The notes beneath the pieces were generated by a model, which was not told where the DNA came from, did not search any database, and saw nothing but the letters and a program-made list of their open reading frames with translations. From the NCBI RefSeq assembly GCF_023091745.1, contig NC_068935.1, positions 3,859,001 to 3,923,000 on the forward strand: a DNA stretch of 64,000 nt. The letters run 5' to 3'. Source of the DNA: Budorcas taxicolor. Taxonomy: Eukaryota; Chordata; Mammalia; Artiodactyla; Bovidae. Positions within the stretch are counted from its first letter, which is position 1, and each line of letters opens with the position of its first letter. Position numbers and translations under genes: made by a program. Below, in pieces: positions 10,741 through 22,116 of the stretch.

Positions 10741-11316
10741 TTGTTGTTCGGTCACTTAGTCAATTCTGATTCTTATGGACTCCATGGACTGCAGCATTCC
10801 TGTACTTCACTGTCTCCTGGAGTTTGCTCAAATTCACGTCCATTGAGTCAGTGATGCCAAATTCACGTCCATTGAGTCAGTGATGCCAGCCAACCATCTC
10901 ATCCTCTGTTGCCCCCTTTTCCTGCATCAATCTTTCCCAACATCAGGGTCTTTCCCAATGAGTCGTCTCTTTGCATCAGGTGGCCAAAGTATTAGAGCTT
11001 CAGCATCAGTCCTCCCAATGAATAGTAAAGGTTGATTTCCTTTCGGATTGACTGGTTTGATCTCCTGGCAGTCCAAGGGACTCTCAAGAGTCTTTTCCAA
11101 CACCACAATTTGAAAGCATCAATTTTTCGGTGCTCAGCATTCTTTATGGTCCAATTATCACATTTGTATAAGACTACTTTAAAAAACCATAGCTTTGACT
11201 ATAGAGATTTTTGTCAGCAAAGTGATATCTCTGCTTTTCAATATGCTGTCTAGGTTTATCATAGCTTTCTTTTCAAGGAGCAAGTGACTTTTACTTTCAT
11301 GCCTGCAGGACCCATC
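10741..11316 (-). mobile_element. BovB 3' end, old copy
   Basis: Reverse BovB 3' end, starting with a degraded TTGTTGTTCGGTCACTTAG terminus and running into the thumb-coding part. It contains a 29-bp tandem duplication (10830-10858 and 10859-10887). It is more diverged than the BovB directly to its right. Confidence 0.88.
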
Positions 11317-11868
11317 ACTTCAGTCACTCAGTCGTGTCTGACTCTTTGCGACCCCCTGAATCACAGCACGCCAGGCCTCCCTGTCCATCACCAGCTCCTG
11401 GAGTTCACTCAAACTCATGTCCATGAAGTTGGTGATGCCATCCAGCCATCTCAAACTCTGTCGTCCCCTTCTCCTCCTGCCCCCAATCCCTCCCAGCATC
11501 AGAGTCTTTGCCAATGAGTCAACTCTTGGCATGGGGTGGCCAAAGTACTGGAGTTTCAGCTTTAGCACCATTCCTTCCAAAGAACACGCAGGGCTGATCT
11601 CCTTTAGAACGGACCAGTTGGATCTCCTTGCAGTCCAAGGGACTTCCAGGAGTCTTCTCCAACACCACAGTTCAAAACCACCAATTCTTCAACACTCAGC
11701 TTTCTTCACAGTCCAACTCATAATCCATACATGACTAGTGGAAAAACGATAGCCGTGACTAGACGGACCTTTGTTGGCAAAGTAATGTCTCTGCTTTTCA
11801 ATATGCTATCTAGGTTGGTCATAACTTTTCTTCCAAGGAATAAGTGTCTTTTAATTTCATGGCTTCAG

Positions 11869-12327
11869 TCACCATCTGCAGTGATTTTGGAGCCCAAAAA
11901 AACAGTCTGACACTGTTTCCACTGTTTCCTCATCTATTTCCCATGAAGTGATGGAACCAGATGCCATGATCTTCGTTTTCTGAATGTTGAGCTTTATGCC
12001 AACTTTTTCGCTCTCCTCTTTAACTTTCATCAAGAGGCTTATTAGTTCCTCTTCACTTTCTGCCATAAGGATGGTCTCATCTGCATATCTGAGGTGATTG
12101 ATATTTCTCCCAGCAGTCTTGATTCCAGCTTGTGCTTCTTCCAGCCCAGCGTTTCTCATGATGTACTCTGCATAAAAGTTAAATAAGCAAGGTGACAATA
12201 TACAGCCTTGATGTACTCCTTTTCCTATTTGGAACCAGTCTGTTGTTCCATGTCCAGTTCTAAGTGTTGCTTCCTGATCTGCATATAGGTTTCTCAAGAG
12301 GCAGGCCAGGTGGTCTGGTATTCCCAT
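11869..12327 (-). pseudogene. BovB RT palm and thumb fragment with altered YADD box
   Basis: A 152-codon frame: GIPDHLACLLRNLYADQEA, RTGHGTTDWFQIGKGVHQGC, LSPCLFNFYAEYIMRNAGL, then RYADETILMAESEEEL and LNIQKTKIMASGSITSWE. The catalytic YADD reads YADE (12076-12087; the codon at 12076-12078 gives Glu), a one-base change that would be expected to abolish metal binding. The frame closes shortly after the SDCFFG segment. Confidence 0.88.
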
Positions 12328-12383
12328 CTCTTTCAGAATTTTCTACAGTTTATTGTGATCCACATAGTCAAAGACTGGCATAG

Positions 12384-12572
12384 TCAATAAAGCAGAAATA
12401 TATGTTTGTTTGTTTGTTTGTTTGTTTTCTGGAACTCTCTTGCTTTTTCCATGATCCAGCGGATGTTAGCAATTTGATCTCTGGTTCCTCTGTGTTTTCT
12501 AAAACCAGTTTGAACATCTAGAAGTTCATGGTTCATGTATTGCTGAAGCCTGGCTTGGAGAATTTTGAGCAT
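12384..12572 (-). pseudogene. BovB RT fingers fragment
   Basis: Encodes MLKILQARLQQYMNHELLDV, then QTGFRKHRGTRDQIANIRW and EKAREFQK, the fingers region of the BovB RT. It is terminated by expansion of a TTTG repeat that encodes a KQTN run in this frame. Confidence 0.82.
12405..12427. repeat. (TTTG)n microsatellite
   Basis: About five to six TTTG units within the BovB RT region, disrupting the frame. Confidence 0.9.
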
Positions 12573-12695
12573 TACTTTCCTAGCATGTGAGATTAGTGCA
12601 ATTATGCAGTAGTTTGAGCATTCTTTGGCATTGCCTTTCTTCGGGATTGGAATGAAAACTGACCTTTTCCAGTCCTGTGGCCACTGCTGAGTTTT

Positions 12696-13424
12696 TCAAA
12701 TTTGCTGGCATATTGAGTGCAGCTCTTTCACAGCATCATCTTTCAGGATTTGAAATAGCTCAACTGGAATTCCATCACCTCCACTAGCTTTGTTCATAGT
12801 GATGCTTTCTAAGGCCCACTTGACTTCACTTTCCAGGATGTCTGGCTCTAGGTGAGTGATCACACCGTTGTGATTATCTGGGTCATGAAGATCTTTTTTG
12901 TACAGTTCTTCCGTGTATTCTTGCCACCTCTTCTTAATATCTTCTGCTTCTGTTAGGTCCAGACCATTTCTGTCCTCTATCGAGCTCATCTTTGCATGAA
13001 ATGTTCCCTTGGTATCTCTAATTTTCTTGAAGAGATCTCTAGTCTTTCCCATTCTGTTGTTTTCCTCTATTTCTTTGCATTGATTGCTGAAAAAGGCTTT
13101 CTTATCTCTTCTTGCTATTCTTTGGTACTCTGCATTCAGATGCTTATATCTTTCCTCTTCTTTGCTTTTCACTTCTCTTCTTTTCACAGCTATTTGTAAG
13201 GCCTCCCCAGACAATCTTTTTGCTTTTTTGCATTTCTTTTCCATGGGGATGGTCTTGATTCCTGTCTCCTGCACAATGTCATAAGCCTCCATCCATAGAT
13301 CATCAGGCACTCTATATATCAGATCTAGTCCCTTAAATCTATTTCTCACTTCCACTGTATAGTCATAAGGGATTTTATTTAGGTCATATCTGAATGGTCT
13401 AGTGGTTTTCTCTACTTTCTTCAA
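12696..13424 (-). pseudogene. BovB endonuclease-RT linker, longest open frame of the window after L1
   Basis: A 242-codon frame, the best preserved copy of this region. Residues 1-30 include TTRPFRYDLNKIPYDYTVEV, and the middle carries KAKRLSGEALQIAVKRREVK and a long charged helix with SNQCKEIEENNRMGKTRDLF. The C-terminus has ASGGDGIPVELFQILKDDAV, which leads into the RT fingers. In an intact BovB this part joins the nuclease to the polymerase. A stop or frameshift on each side separates it from both, so it is a relic. Confidence 0.88.
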
Positions 13425-13647
13425 TTTAAGTCTGAATTTGGCAATAAGGAGCTCATGATCTGAGCCACAGTCAGCTCCCGGTCTTGTTTTTGCTGATTGT
13501 ATAGAGCTTCTCCATCTTTAGCTGCAGAGAATATAATCAATATGATTTCAGTGTTGACCATCTGGTGATGTCCATATGTAGAGTCTTCTCTTGTGTTGTT
13601 GGAAAAAGGGTTTGCTATGACTAGTTCATTCTCTTGACAAAACTCTA

Positions 13648-13845
13648 TTAGCCTTTGCCCTCCTCATGCTGTATTCCAAGGTCAAATTTGCCTGTTACTC
13701 CAGGTGTTCCTTGACTTCCTACTTTTGCATTCCAGTCCCCTATAATGAAAAGGACATCTTTTTGGGGTGTTAGTTCTAAAAGGGCCCCATAAGGAGAGCT
13801 ATTTAGGGAACCTAATTCATTGAAGGTGTTAAGCATTGAAAACAA
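13648..13845 (-). pseudogene. BovB endonuclease fragment
   Basis: Contains DVLFIIGDWNAKVGSQGT, in which the GDWNAKVG block holds the active-site Asp/Asn pair of the APE-like fold. The first ~22 residues derive from flanking DNA left of the element's truncation point. Confidence 0.78.
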
Positions 13846-13920
13846 GCTTTAAAACACCTCATTTGTTTTAAATTAAGAATATTGGGTCCAAATTGGTATT
13901 AGGGCAATTTCAGAAAATTA

Positions 13921-14500
13921 ACTAAAAGGGCACACAGCTCTGACCCAGTGAAACTGAGCAGGATCCTGTGGAGCTCCTGGGCAGGGTAGTCTTTTTAGCA
14001 GTTGCCAATCAGGGAATGAAGGGGACACAGAGACAAGGGGGGAGCAGTTAAGACACACTAGTGTAGCCTTGGGGCAAGATCCTGGTTCTACCTCAAGGGA
14101 TACACAGAACAATATCTGAGGCCTTTACAGAACTAAACTCCCCCAACAAATGGAAGATGTTAGAATTCTTCATTCCAGAGATCAGTTTGATAACCAGAGA
14201 AGCTCATCAGGAGACCACCTGAGACCAGATTAAAGGAGTGCCTGGCCTGCACACATCCTAATCTTTATTAGCAACCCCACCCAAAAACCATGGCTATAAA
14301 ATTCCTAACCAAATCGTTCCTGGTTGGGGCACAGTTTTTTTGGGTCAGGAGACAACTGTGTCCCCCTTTGCCTGGCAAAGCAAATAGCTATTCTCTTCTA
14401 CTTCATGCAAAACTCAGTCTCAGATTTGATTTGGCACTGATGCACAGAGAAACTGAGATTTCAGCATCAATGACTTTCAGGAAAAATTCAGTCAGTTAAA
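13921..14500 (+). mobile_element. Endogenous retrovirus LTR fragment
   Basis: Related to the LTR at 9041: shared blocks include 'AAGATCCTGGTTCTACCTCAAG' (compare 9246-9268) and a TATA box at 14295-14301 in 'GGCTATAAAATTCC'. The downstream part is CT-rich and decays after about 14500. The ends are not sharply defined. No retroviral coding sequence is nearby. Confidence 0.5.
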
Positions 14501-16103
14501 GTACCTACCCAGATGTTCCTACCATAAGATGTTCCTACCACTCTTTAAGTATTGTCAGGAGAGCAAAACCCTAGTCTTCTCATGTATTTAGAATTAGGGA
14601 ATATTGGTATTTCAAGAATAAACTTATAAATGAAAAAATGACTTAGGATGAGATGTGACTCATTCAAAGCCATATATACTAGCTAACGACAGAAACAGGA
14701 CCTATATACTTTGAGGTTTTTACCAGAATGAACAAGTTTTACTAATACCCCATTTTAACTTCAAATTTCATTTCTCTTTAAAAAAAAAAAAACTAAAAAT
14801 AGAAGATGAAAAACATGTTGATGGCTTGTGTTCATATACTATGGCTTGTGTTCCTATACTAAGCCATATACTATGGCTTGTGTTCATATACTATCATTAT
14901 ATCAAGGTCAGAATAATATTCAAATTCTGATTAATTTCACTAGTCTTACAATAAAATCATATTTAGTCTCCTCAGTAACAGAGTCTGCATTTTAATATCT
15001 ACTTCCATTATAAGGTTAACGGTAATCCATGAAATATTACATATTGTACACTTCATTATTTCAACTTTTAAGGAATTTAGATTAAAAAAAATCTCTCCTT
15101 GGATTATATGGAAACCAAGAAAATGTAAAATGAAATGGTTTCATTTGGTGATTAGATGATTCTAATTCTGAACACTTTTCCACATAGATATTAGTAAATG
15201 TATAAAATACAATTAAATCAATTAAAATGGGTATATTAGCCAGATATGGAAACAAGTTTTCATTCTTGAAATACTGGGCCTCTGTGTTTGCAATGGAAAT
15301 ATGGTTCCAAACAAACCTCTTACTCTGTGATACATGTTAACAATATTTCATAGATGCTCCTTTGGCATCACAGAGGCTTATTTTTAATGGTATTAATTCA
15401 AGATTTTGCACCTATCATTTGTTTAGCATGCATTTAGCACTGCCTCATTCTCACCAGGGGTTCTGTCTCTGGATGATCATAAATGTTCATTACCCCTTAT
15501 ATAAAGTGACTTTTTGCATAATGATTATGTTTAATGTTCTCTCCCTTCCTCCCTCCCTCTAGAGGCTATTATGATCATGACATGTGACTTTTAGTTTTGA
15601 ATAAAGCAAACTGTTGGAGTGATTAATAGCACAACACTGTAAGTTTTATAGTGTACAAACAGAACTCTTTTCCTTTGGTATGTGAGCCTGCTTTCTTTTA
15701 CACAATTTTTGGTTCTTTGGCTTTTTACAGCATGAGTTAAACTTCTCAACAGACCTCTTTATACAGAAGGGCTCAGATGTCTACATTTCCAGCCCTTTTC
15801 TCCTTTTGTATTATAGAGAGGCTTATCTAAGATTGTTAGCAATTTACCCACACAGTCAAAAGCTATGCATTGGCCAAAAGTATGGATTTGCTTCTTCTGG
15901 ATAACATGCTTGGGAAAGGATGCTACATGTGGGCCTCACAGCAATACATAGGGGCAGTACATGGGGTTAAAGCATTATTGCTCTAGCTTAGAAACACCAA
16001 GGATTTGTCTTCCCAAGATTACGCATGTTAGGTCTATAGATTGAAAACCAAGCTAGTGAGAAATCATCCAGTTCTGACATGCCTCAGAGGTACTCTAAGA
16101 TCC
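14501..16103. other. Mostly single-copy DNA
   Basis: About 1.6 kb with no clear interspersed repeat. It holds a short tandem (14821-14892, listed separately) and a CT-rich patch at 15540-15562. No coding evidence. Confidence 0.4.
14821..14897. repeat. Imperfect 20-bp tandem repeat
   Basis: Units ATGGCTTGTGTTCATATACT at 14821-14840 and, with one change, 14841-14860. After 12 bases containing AAGCCATATACT a third unit follows at 14873-14892. Confidence 0.85.
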
Positions 16104-16297
16104 AGTGCATGCATGCTAAGTTGCTTCAGTCATGTCCAACTCTTTGCGACCCTATGGACTGTAACCCGCTAAGCTCCTCTGTCCATGGGATTTTCCAGCC
16201 AACAATACTGGAGTGGGTTGTCATGCACTTCTCCAGGGGATCTTCCTGACCCAGGGATTTAATCCATGGCTCTTATGACTCCTGCATTGGCAGGTGT
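16104..16297 (-). mobile_element. Bov-tA SINE, head truncated
   Basis: Reverse Bov-A body from GCATGCTAAGTTGCTTCAG to the start of the tRNA-like head (TCCTGCATTGGCAGGTG). The last ~25 bases of the head are missing. An A-rich tract follows at 16321-16339 but is not on the tail side of this SINE. Confidence 0.9.
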
Positions 16298-16320
16298 TCA
16301 GAAAACCTTCCATATCAAAA

Positions 16321-16339
16321 GCAAAAAAAAAAAAAAAAA
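16321..16339. repeat. A-rich homopolymer
   Basis: A run of about 18 A residues beside a truncated SINE. Confidence 0.85.
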
Positions 16340-17164
16340 GAACTCGTGATAGTATTAGGGTTAAATTCTGTTATGGTTTATTTCAATGCTTTGAGAAATG
16401 GAAACTGTGTATATGGCAACATTTAACTATCATGAATATGAAATTAACCAAAATACTCAGGTTACTGCAAGTTCACTATTTACTACACTTCCCCTACTTT
16501 CAAAATATTGCTAGCAGTATCTTCACTATTCCATAATATCCCAGACTATACAAAATCCAGAAAATATTTTCTTCATTTATGAAACATAGGAAAATTTAAA
16601 AGGTAGTAAAGGGCCTACCACCCAGTAAACACTGAATTGATATGTACTAAGTAAATGATTTACTGAGATACAGAGCAGATTAGCATTAGAATTTAGAATT
16701 AAGGGTTTTTTAATCTTTATTGATTGCCATCAATTCCTTAGGTTCTATGTTAAGTTCTGGAGAGAAACAAAAAGGAGTTGGGCCCAACCATACCTTTGGA
16801 AAGCAAAGACTTTGGTGAAAGAAATATTTTAGACCTGATATACATATCTTATAATTCACTAATATATCTTTTATAAAACACATGCTAAGTATTATCTATG
16901 TTTTAGATGCTGAACTAGGTGCTCAGCATACAACAAAAATGAAGATAATGACTGTAAGGTTGAATAGGGAAGAAAAGTTTGTAAACAAAAGAAATATTGG
17001 CACATCCTATCCAACAGACTGTTATGAATAGTCTATTAAATGGCAAGCACTTGGGATTTTAACTGACAAAGAGAAGTGTTATCTACCTTATGGAATCATA
17101 GTCTAATGACAATGTCTATGCTTAAATAATATTCATAAAATAATTCATTATAACAGTGAGAAGT
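16340..17164. other. Mostly single-copy DNA with a possible old repeat
   Basis: No clear family over most of it. Near 16890-16960 'GATGCTGAACTAGGTGCTCAGCATACAAC' (matched in pieces) resembles an ancient L2/MIR-type motif, at low certainty. Confidence 0.35.
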
Positions 17165-17583
17165 ATTTGCAGCAACATGAATAAACCTAGAGATAATCAT
17201 TCTAAGTGAAGAAAAAGACAAATACCATATAGTACCACTCATATATGGAATACAAAATATGACATAAATAAACTTATCTATCAAACACACTCACAGACCT
17301 ACAGAATAGACTGTTTGTTGCCAGGCAAGAGGGGGCTGGAGGAGAGATGCATTGGGAGTTTGGGATTAGCAGATGCCAACTATTATATATAGAATGGACA
17401 AATAACAAGGTCCTACTATATAGTACAGGGAGCTATATTCAAGATTCTGTGATAAACCATAATGGAAAAGAATATGAAAAGAATGCATACATAAACATAT
17501 GTATAGCTGAATCACTTTGCTGTACAGCAGAAATTAATACAACACTGTAAATTAACTGTATATGAATAAAATATTTTTAATAG
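17165..17583 (+). mobile_element. Old artiodactyl L1 3' end
   Basis: The series 'GCAGCAACATGAATAAACC', 'AAAAAGACAAATACCATAT', 'GAATCACTTTGCTGTACAGC' and 'TGTATATGAATAAAATATT' is the 3' UTR of an older artiodactyl L1 subfamily. Close relatives in the window are at 27005, 54017 and, reversed, 22660. Confidence 0.85.
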
Positions 17584-18637
17584 GAGTATTTTAAAGAGAC
17601 AGTACAATGTGATACATGTTATATTTGGTATTAATAGAAGGTAAAGTAGTAACACACACCAAATGGAACTAACTTTACTAAAAAGGTTACTTGAACTGGA
17701 TCATGTGTAGGAGTTTGCAAGGTGGAAAAGAGTAGTAAGAAAAGCAGGGGAGCCAGCATTCACAAAGGTACAAATTAAGGTCCTTCTAGTTTGGAACAGT
17801 TCTCTTTCCCCTTTTCAAATAACAAGCTACAATGTTATTTTGCGTGCTTGTTTGTTTTAGAATTATTCTTGTGGTGCCTAGAAGTTTCTATCAACTTTTT
17901 AAAAAGTTAGATAAATGTGGAGTCTAGAATTACCTCTTCTATTCCAATATAATTGAATGACATCCAAGAGAAACATAGCAAAAAGGGACAAAGAAAAGGT
18001 TTGTCAATAATAAATCAGAACAGAAACTACAAGGAGCGCTCAAACAAAAACAACCAGATACAAACAGCTAGGTATGTGTTTACTCTGCAGGAGGCCAAGG
18101 TGTAAAAAAATGTTGGAGAAATTCACATGTATAAAAACAGAGCCTTAAACATCTGGAGGCACTATGAGAAGAAAGAGAAAACAATGTCTGACCTAAAAAT
18201 AGCTTGGGGTATGATCAACTAATTTCAAAATTGTCAAATATCTAGCTTCTCAAGGCACTTTGCTAAGAAATCAGTCAGCCCTTGGTCATAGTGTCTGCCA
18301 TCAGGAAATGTTCAATCCAACTGAACAGTTAGAGTAAAAAATAAAAGCAACTACAGTCTTCAGTGTAAGAATATGAGAATTATAAAAAGAAAAGGACAAA
18401 CAAAATGTTCTCAGGTTCAAAGGAGAAAGAAAGTCAAGTAAAAGGAATCAGGAAAGAATCCCTGCAGGAAATAACATCTTGGTTGAACGTTGAGTAATGA
18501 GTAGGATCTCAAAAGGCAAATATAAAGGGAATGCATTTGTGTCAAAAGAGTAAGAACAAAGGCCTGCAGGTGATACTGATCAGATATCAGAATGTTCAGA
18601 TTAACAGAGTCCATTTTGCCTGAGTACAGAATATGGA
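17584..18637. other. Mostly single-copy DNA
   Basis: About 1 kb without a firm repeat match. The segment 18440-18600 ('GAAGAATCCCTGCAGG', 'AACAAAGGCCTGCAGG') has the flavour of an old mammalian repeat, but I cannot name it. Confidence 0.35.
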
Positions 18638-21618
18638 CAGGAGACAAAATTCAAAAGGTAACACAATAATAGTGGGAGACCTTAATACCCCACTCACACC
18701 TATGGATAGATCAACTAAACAGAAAATTAACAAGGAAACACAAACTTTAAATGATACAATAGACCAGTTAGACCTAACTGATATCTATAGGACATTTCAC
18801 CCCAAAACAATGAGTTTCACCTTTTTCTCAAGTGTACATGGAACCTTCTCCAGGAGAGATCACATCCTGGGCCATAAATCTAGCCTTGGTAAATTAAAAA
18901 AAAATTAAGATCATTCCAAGCATCTTTTCTGACCACAATGCAGTAATATTAGATGTCAATTAGAGGAGAGAAACTATTAAAAATTCCAACATATGGAGGC
19001 TAAACAACATGCTGCTGAATAACTAACAAATCACAGAAGAAATAAAAAAATAAATCAAAATATGCATAGAAAGGAATGAAAATTAAAAGACAACAACCCA
19101 AAACCAATGGGACACTGTAAAAAGCAGTGCTAAGGGGAAGGTTCATAGCAATACAGGCTTACCTCAAGAAACAAGAAAAAAGTCAAATAAATAACCTAAC
19201 TCTACACCTAAAGCAACTAGAAAAGGAAGAAATGAAGAACCCCAGGGTTAGTAGAAGGAAAGAAATCTTAAAAATTAGGGCAGAAATAAATGCCAAAAGA
19301 AACAAAAGAGACCATTGCAAAAATCAACAAAGCCAAAAGCTGGCTCTTTAAGAGGATAAATAAAATTGACAAACCATTATCCAGACTTATCAAGAAACAA
19401 AGGGAGAAGAATCAAATCAACAAAATTAGAAATGAAAATGGAGAAACCACAACAGACAACACGGAAATACAAAGGATCATAAGAGACTACTATCAGCAAC
19501 TGTATGCCAATAAAATGGACAACTTGGGAGAAATAGACAAATTCTTAGAAAAGTACAACTTTCCAAAACTGAACCAGGAAGAAATAGAAAATCTTAACAG
19601 ACCTATCACAAGCACGGAAATTGAAACTGTAATCAGAAATCTTCCAGCAAACAAAAGCCCAGGACCAGACGGCTTCACAGCTGAATTCTACCAAAAATTT
19701 ATAGAAAAGCTAACACTTATCCTACTCAAACTCTTCCAGAAAATTTCAGAGGAAGGTAAACTTCCAAACTCATTCTATGAGGCCACCCTCACCCTAATAC
19801 CAAAACCAGAAATAAATGCCACAATAAAAGAAAATGACAGGCTAATATCACTGATGAGCATAGATGCAAATCTCCTTAACAAAATTCTAGCAAACAGAAT
19901 CCAACAACATATTAAAAAAATCATACAAAATGACCAAGTGGGCTTTATCCCAGGGATGCAAGGATTCTTCAATATCCACAAATCAATCAATGTAATACAC
20001 CACATTAACAAATTGAAAGATAAAAACCATATGATTATCTCAATAGATGCAGAGAAAGCCTTTGACAAAATTCAACATCCATTTATGACAAAAAACCCTC
20101 CAGAAAGCAGGAATAGAAGGAACATATCTCAACATAATAAAAGCTATATATGACAAACACACAGCAAACAGTATCCTCAATGGTGAAAAATTGAAAGTAT
20201 TTCCCCTAAAGTCAGGAACAAGACAAGGGTGCCAACTCTCACCACTAATATTCAACATAGTTTTGGAAGTTTTAGCCACAGCAATCAGAGCAGAAATAGA
20301 AATAAATAGAATCCAGATTGGAAAAGAAGAAGTAAAACTCTCACTGTTTGCAGATGACATGATCCTCTACATAGAAAACCCTAAAGACCCCATCAGAAAA
20401 TTACTAGAGCTAATCAATGAATATAGTAAAGTTGCAGGATATAAAATTAACACTCATAAATCCCTTGCATTCCTATACACTAACAATGAGAAAACAGAAA
20501 AAGAAATTAATGAAACAATTCCATTTACCATTGCAATGAAAAGAATAAAATACTTAGGCATATATCTACCTAAAGAAACCAAAGATCTATATATAGAATA
20601 CTATAAAACACTGCTGAAAGAAATCAAAGAGGACACTAATAGATGGAGAAATATACTATGTTCATGGATTGGAAGAATCAACATAGTGAAAATAAGCATA
20701 CAACCCAAATCAATCTATAGATTCAATGCAATCTCTATCAAGTTACCAATGGTATTTTTCATAGAACTAGAACAAATAATTTCACAATTAGTATGGAAAT
20801 ACAAAATATCTCGAATAGCCAAAGCAATCTTGAGAAAGAAGAATGGAACTGGAGGAATCAACCTGCCTGACTTCAGGCTCTACTACAAAGCCACAGTCAT
20901 CAACACAATATGTTAATGGCACAAAGACAGAAATATAGATGAATGGGACAAAATAGAAAGCCCAGAGATAAATCCACGCACTTATGGACACCTTATCTTC
21001 GATAAAGGAGGCAAGAATATACAATGGAGAAAAGACAATCTCTTTAACAAGTGGTGCTGGGAAAACTGGTCAACCACTTGTAAAAGAATGAAACTAGAAC
21101 ACTTTCTAACACCATACACAAAAATAAACTCAAAATGGATTAAAGATCTAAACATAAGACCAGAAACTATAAAGCTCCTAGAGGAGAACATAGGCAAAAC
21201 ACTCTCTGACTTAAATCACAGCAGGATCCTCTATGACCCATCTCCCAGAGTAATGGAAATAAAAGCAAAAATAAACAAATGGGACCTAATTAAAATGAAA
21301 AGCTTTTGCACAACAAAGGAAACTATAAGCAAGGTGAAAAGACAGCCTTCAGAATGGGAGAAAATAATAGCAAATGAAGCAACTGACAAAGAATTAATCT
21401 CAAAAATATACAAGCAACTCCTGCAGCTCAATTCCAGAATAATAAACGACCCAATCAAAAAATGGGCCACAGAACTAAACAGACATTTCTCCAAAGAAGA
21501 CGCACAGATGGCTAACAAGCACATGAAAAGATGCTCAACATCACTCATTATCAGAGAAATTCAAATCAACACCACAATGAGGTACCATCTCACACCGGTC
21601 AGAATGGCTGCTATGTAA
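18638..21618 (+). pseudogene. L1 ORF2 relic: endonuclease, RT, C-terminal domain
   Basis: At least five frame pieces. 18633-18908 carries VGDLNTPLTPMDRS and FSRRDHILGHKSSL from the APE-like nuclease. 19290-20153 carries NKSPGPDGFTAEFYQKF, IPKPEINA and IISIDAEKAFDKIQHPF of the RT fingers and palm. 20191-20916 carries GTRQGCQLSPLIFNIVLEVL and SLFADDMILYIENP, with the catalytic FADD at 20347-20358 intact. 21088-21618 is the C-terminal segment. Frames change between pieces near 20150 and 20917 (a TAA replaces a Trp/Tyr codon), so the product cannot be made. Confidence 0.92.
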
Positions 21619-22013
21619 AAGTCTACAAGCAATAAATGCTGGAGAGAGTGTGGAGAAAAGGGAACTCTCTTACACTCCTGGTGGGAATGCAAACTAGTAC
21701 AGCCACTATGGAGAACAGTGTGGAGATTCCTTAAAACACTGGAAATAGAACTGCCTTATGACCCAACAATCCACTGCTGGACATACACACCGAAGAAACC
21801 AGAACTGAAAGAGACACGTGTACCCCAATATTCATTGCAGCACTGTTTATAATAGCCAGGACATGGAAGCAACTTAGATGTCCATCAGCAGACAAACGTA
21901 CAAGAAAGCTGTGGTACGTATACACAGTGGAGTATTACTCAGCCATTAAAAAGGATACATTTGAATCACTTTTAGTGAGGTGGATGAAGCTGGAGCCTAT
22001 TATACAGAGTGAA

Positions 22014-22116
22014 CTCCAGGAGTTGGTGATGGACAGGGAGGCCTGGCATGCTGCAATTCATGGGGTCACAAAGAGTAGGATAGGACTGAGCGACTGAACT
22101 GAACTGAATTGAACTG
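22014..22116 (+). mobile_element. 103-bp BovB 3' stub inside L1
   Basis: Only the last ~100 bases of BovB, ending GACTGAGCGACTGAACTGA plus further ACTGA-like units. A perfect 12-bp target duplication ATACAGAGTGAA flanks it (22002-22013 and 22117-22128). The target's GAGTGAA also matches BovB sequence at the 5' junction. Confidence 0.95.

Larger units (their letters stand above)
11320..13792 (-). mobile_element. BovB LINE, long 5'-truncated copy
   Basis: About 2.47 kb of reverse BovB from its 3' end (11320) through the RT and linker into the endonuclease (GDWNAKVGSQ codons at about 13730), then an abrupt end near 13792. It directly follows the older BovB 3' end. Coding capacity is broken into at least four frames (described separately). 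A (TTTG)n microsatellite interrupts the RT. Confidence 0.94.

Noticed and set aside
9041..14500. A complete provirus between two same-strand LTRs
   Set aside because: No gag, pol or env motifs are seen; the interval is BovB and single-copy DNA.
19287..20916. Long plus-strand frames that could be taken for a host reverse transcriptase gene
   Set aside because: They are L1 ORF2 pieces with frameshifts and stops, followed by L1 3' UTR and tail.
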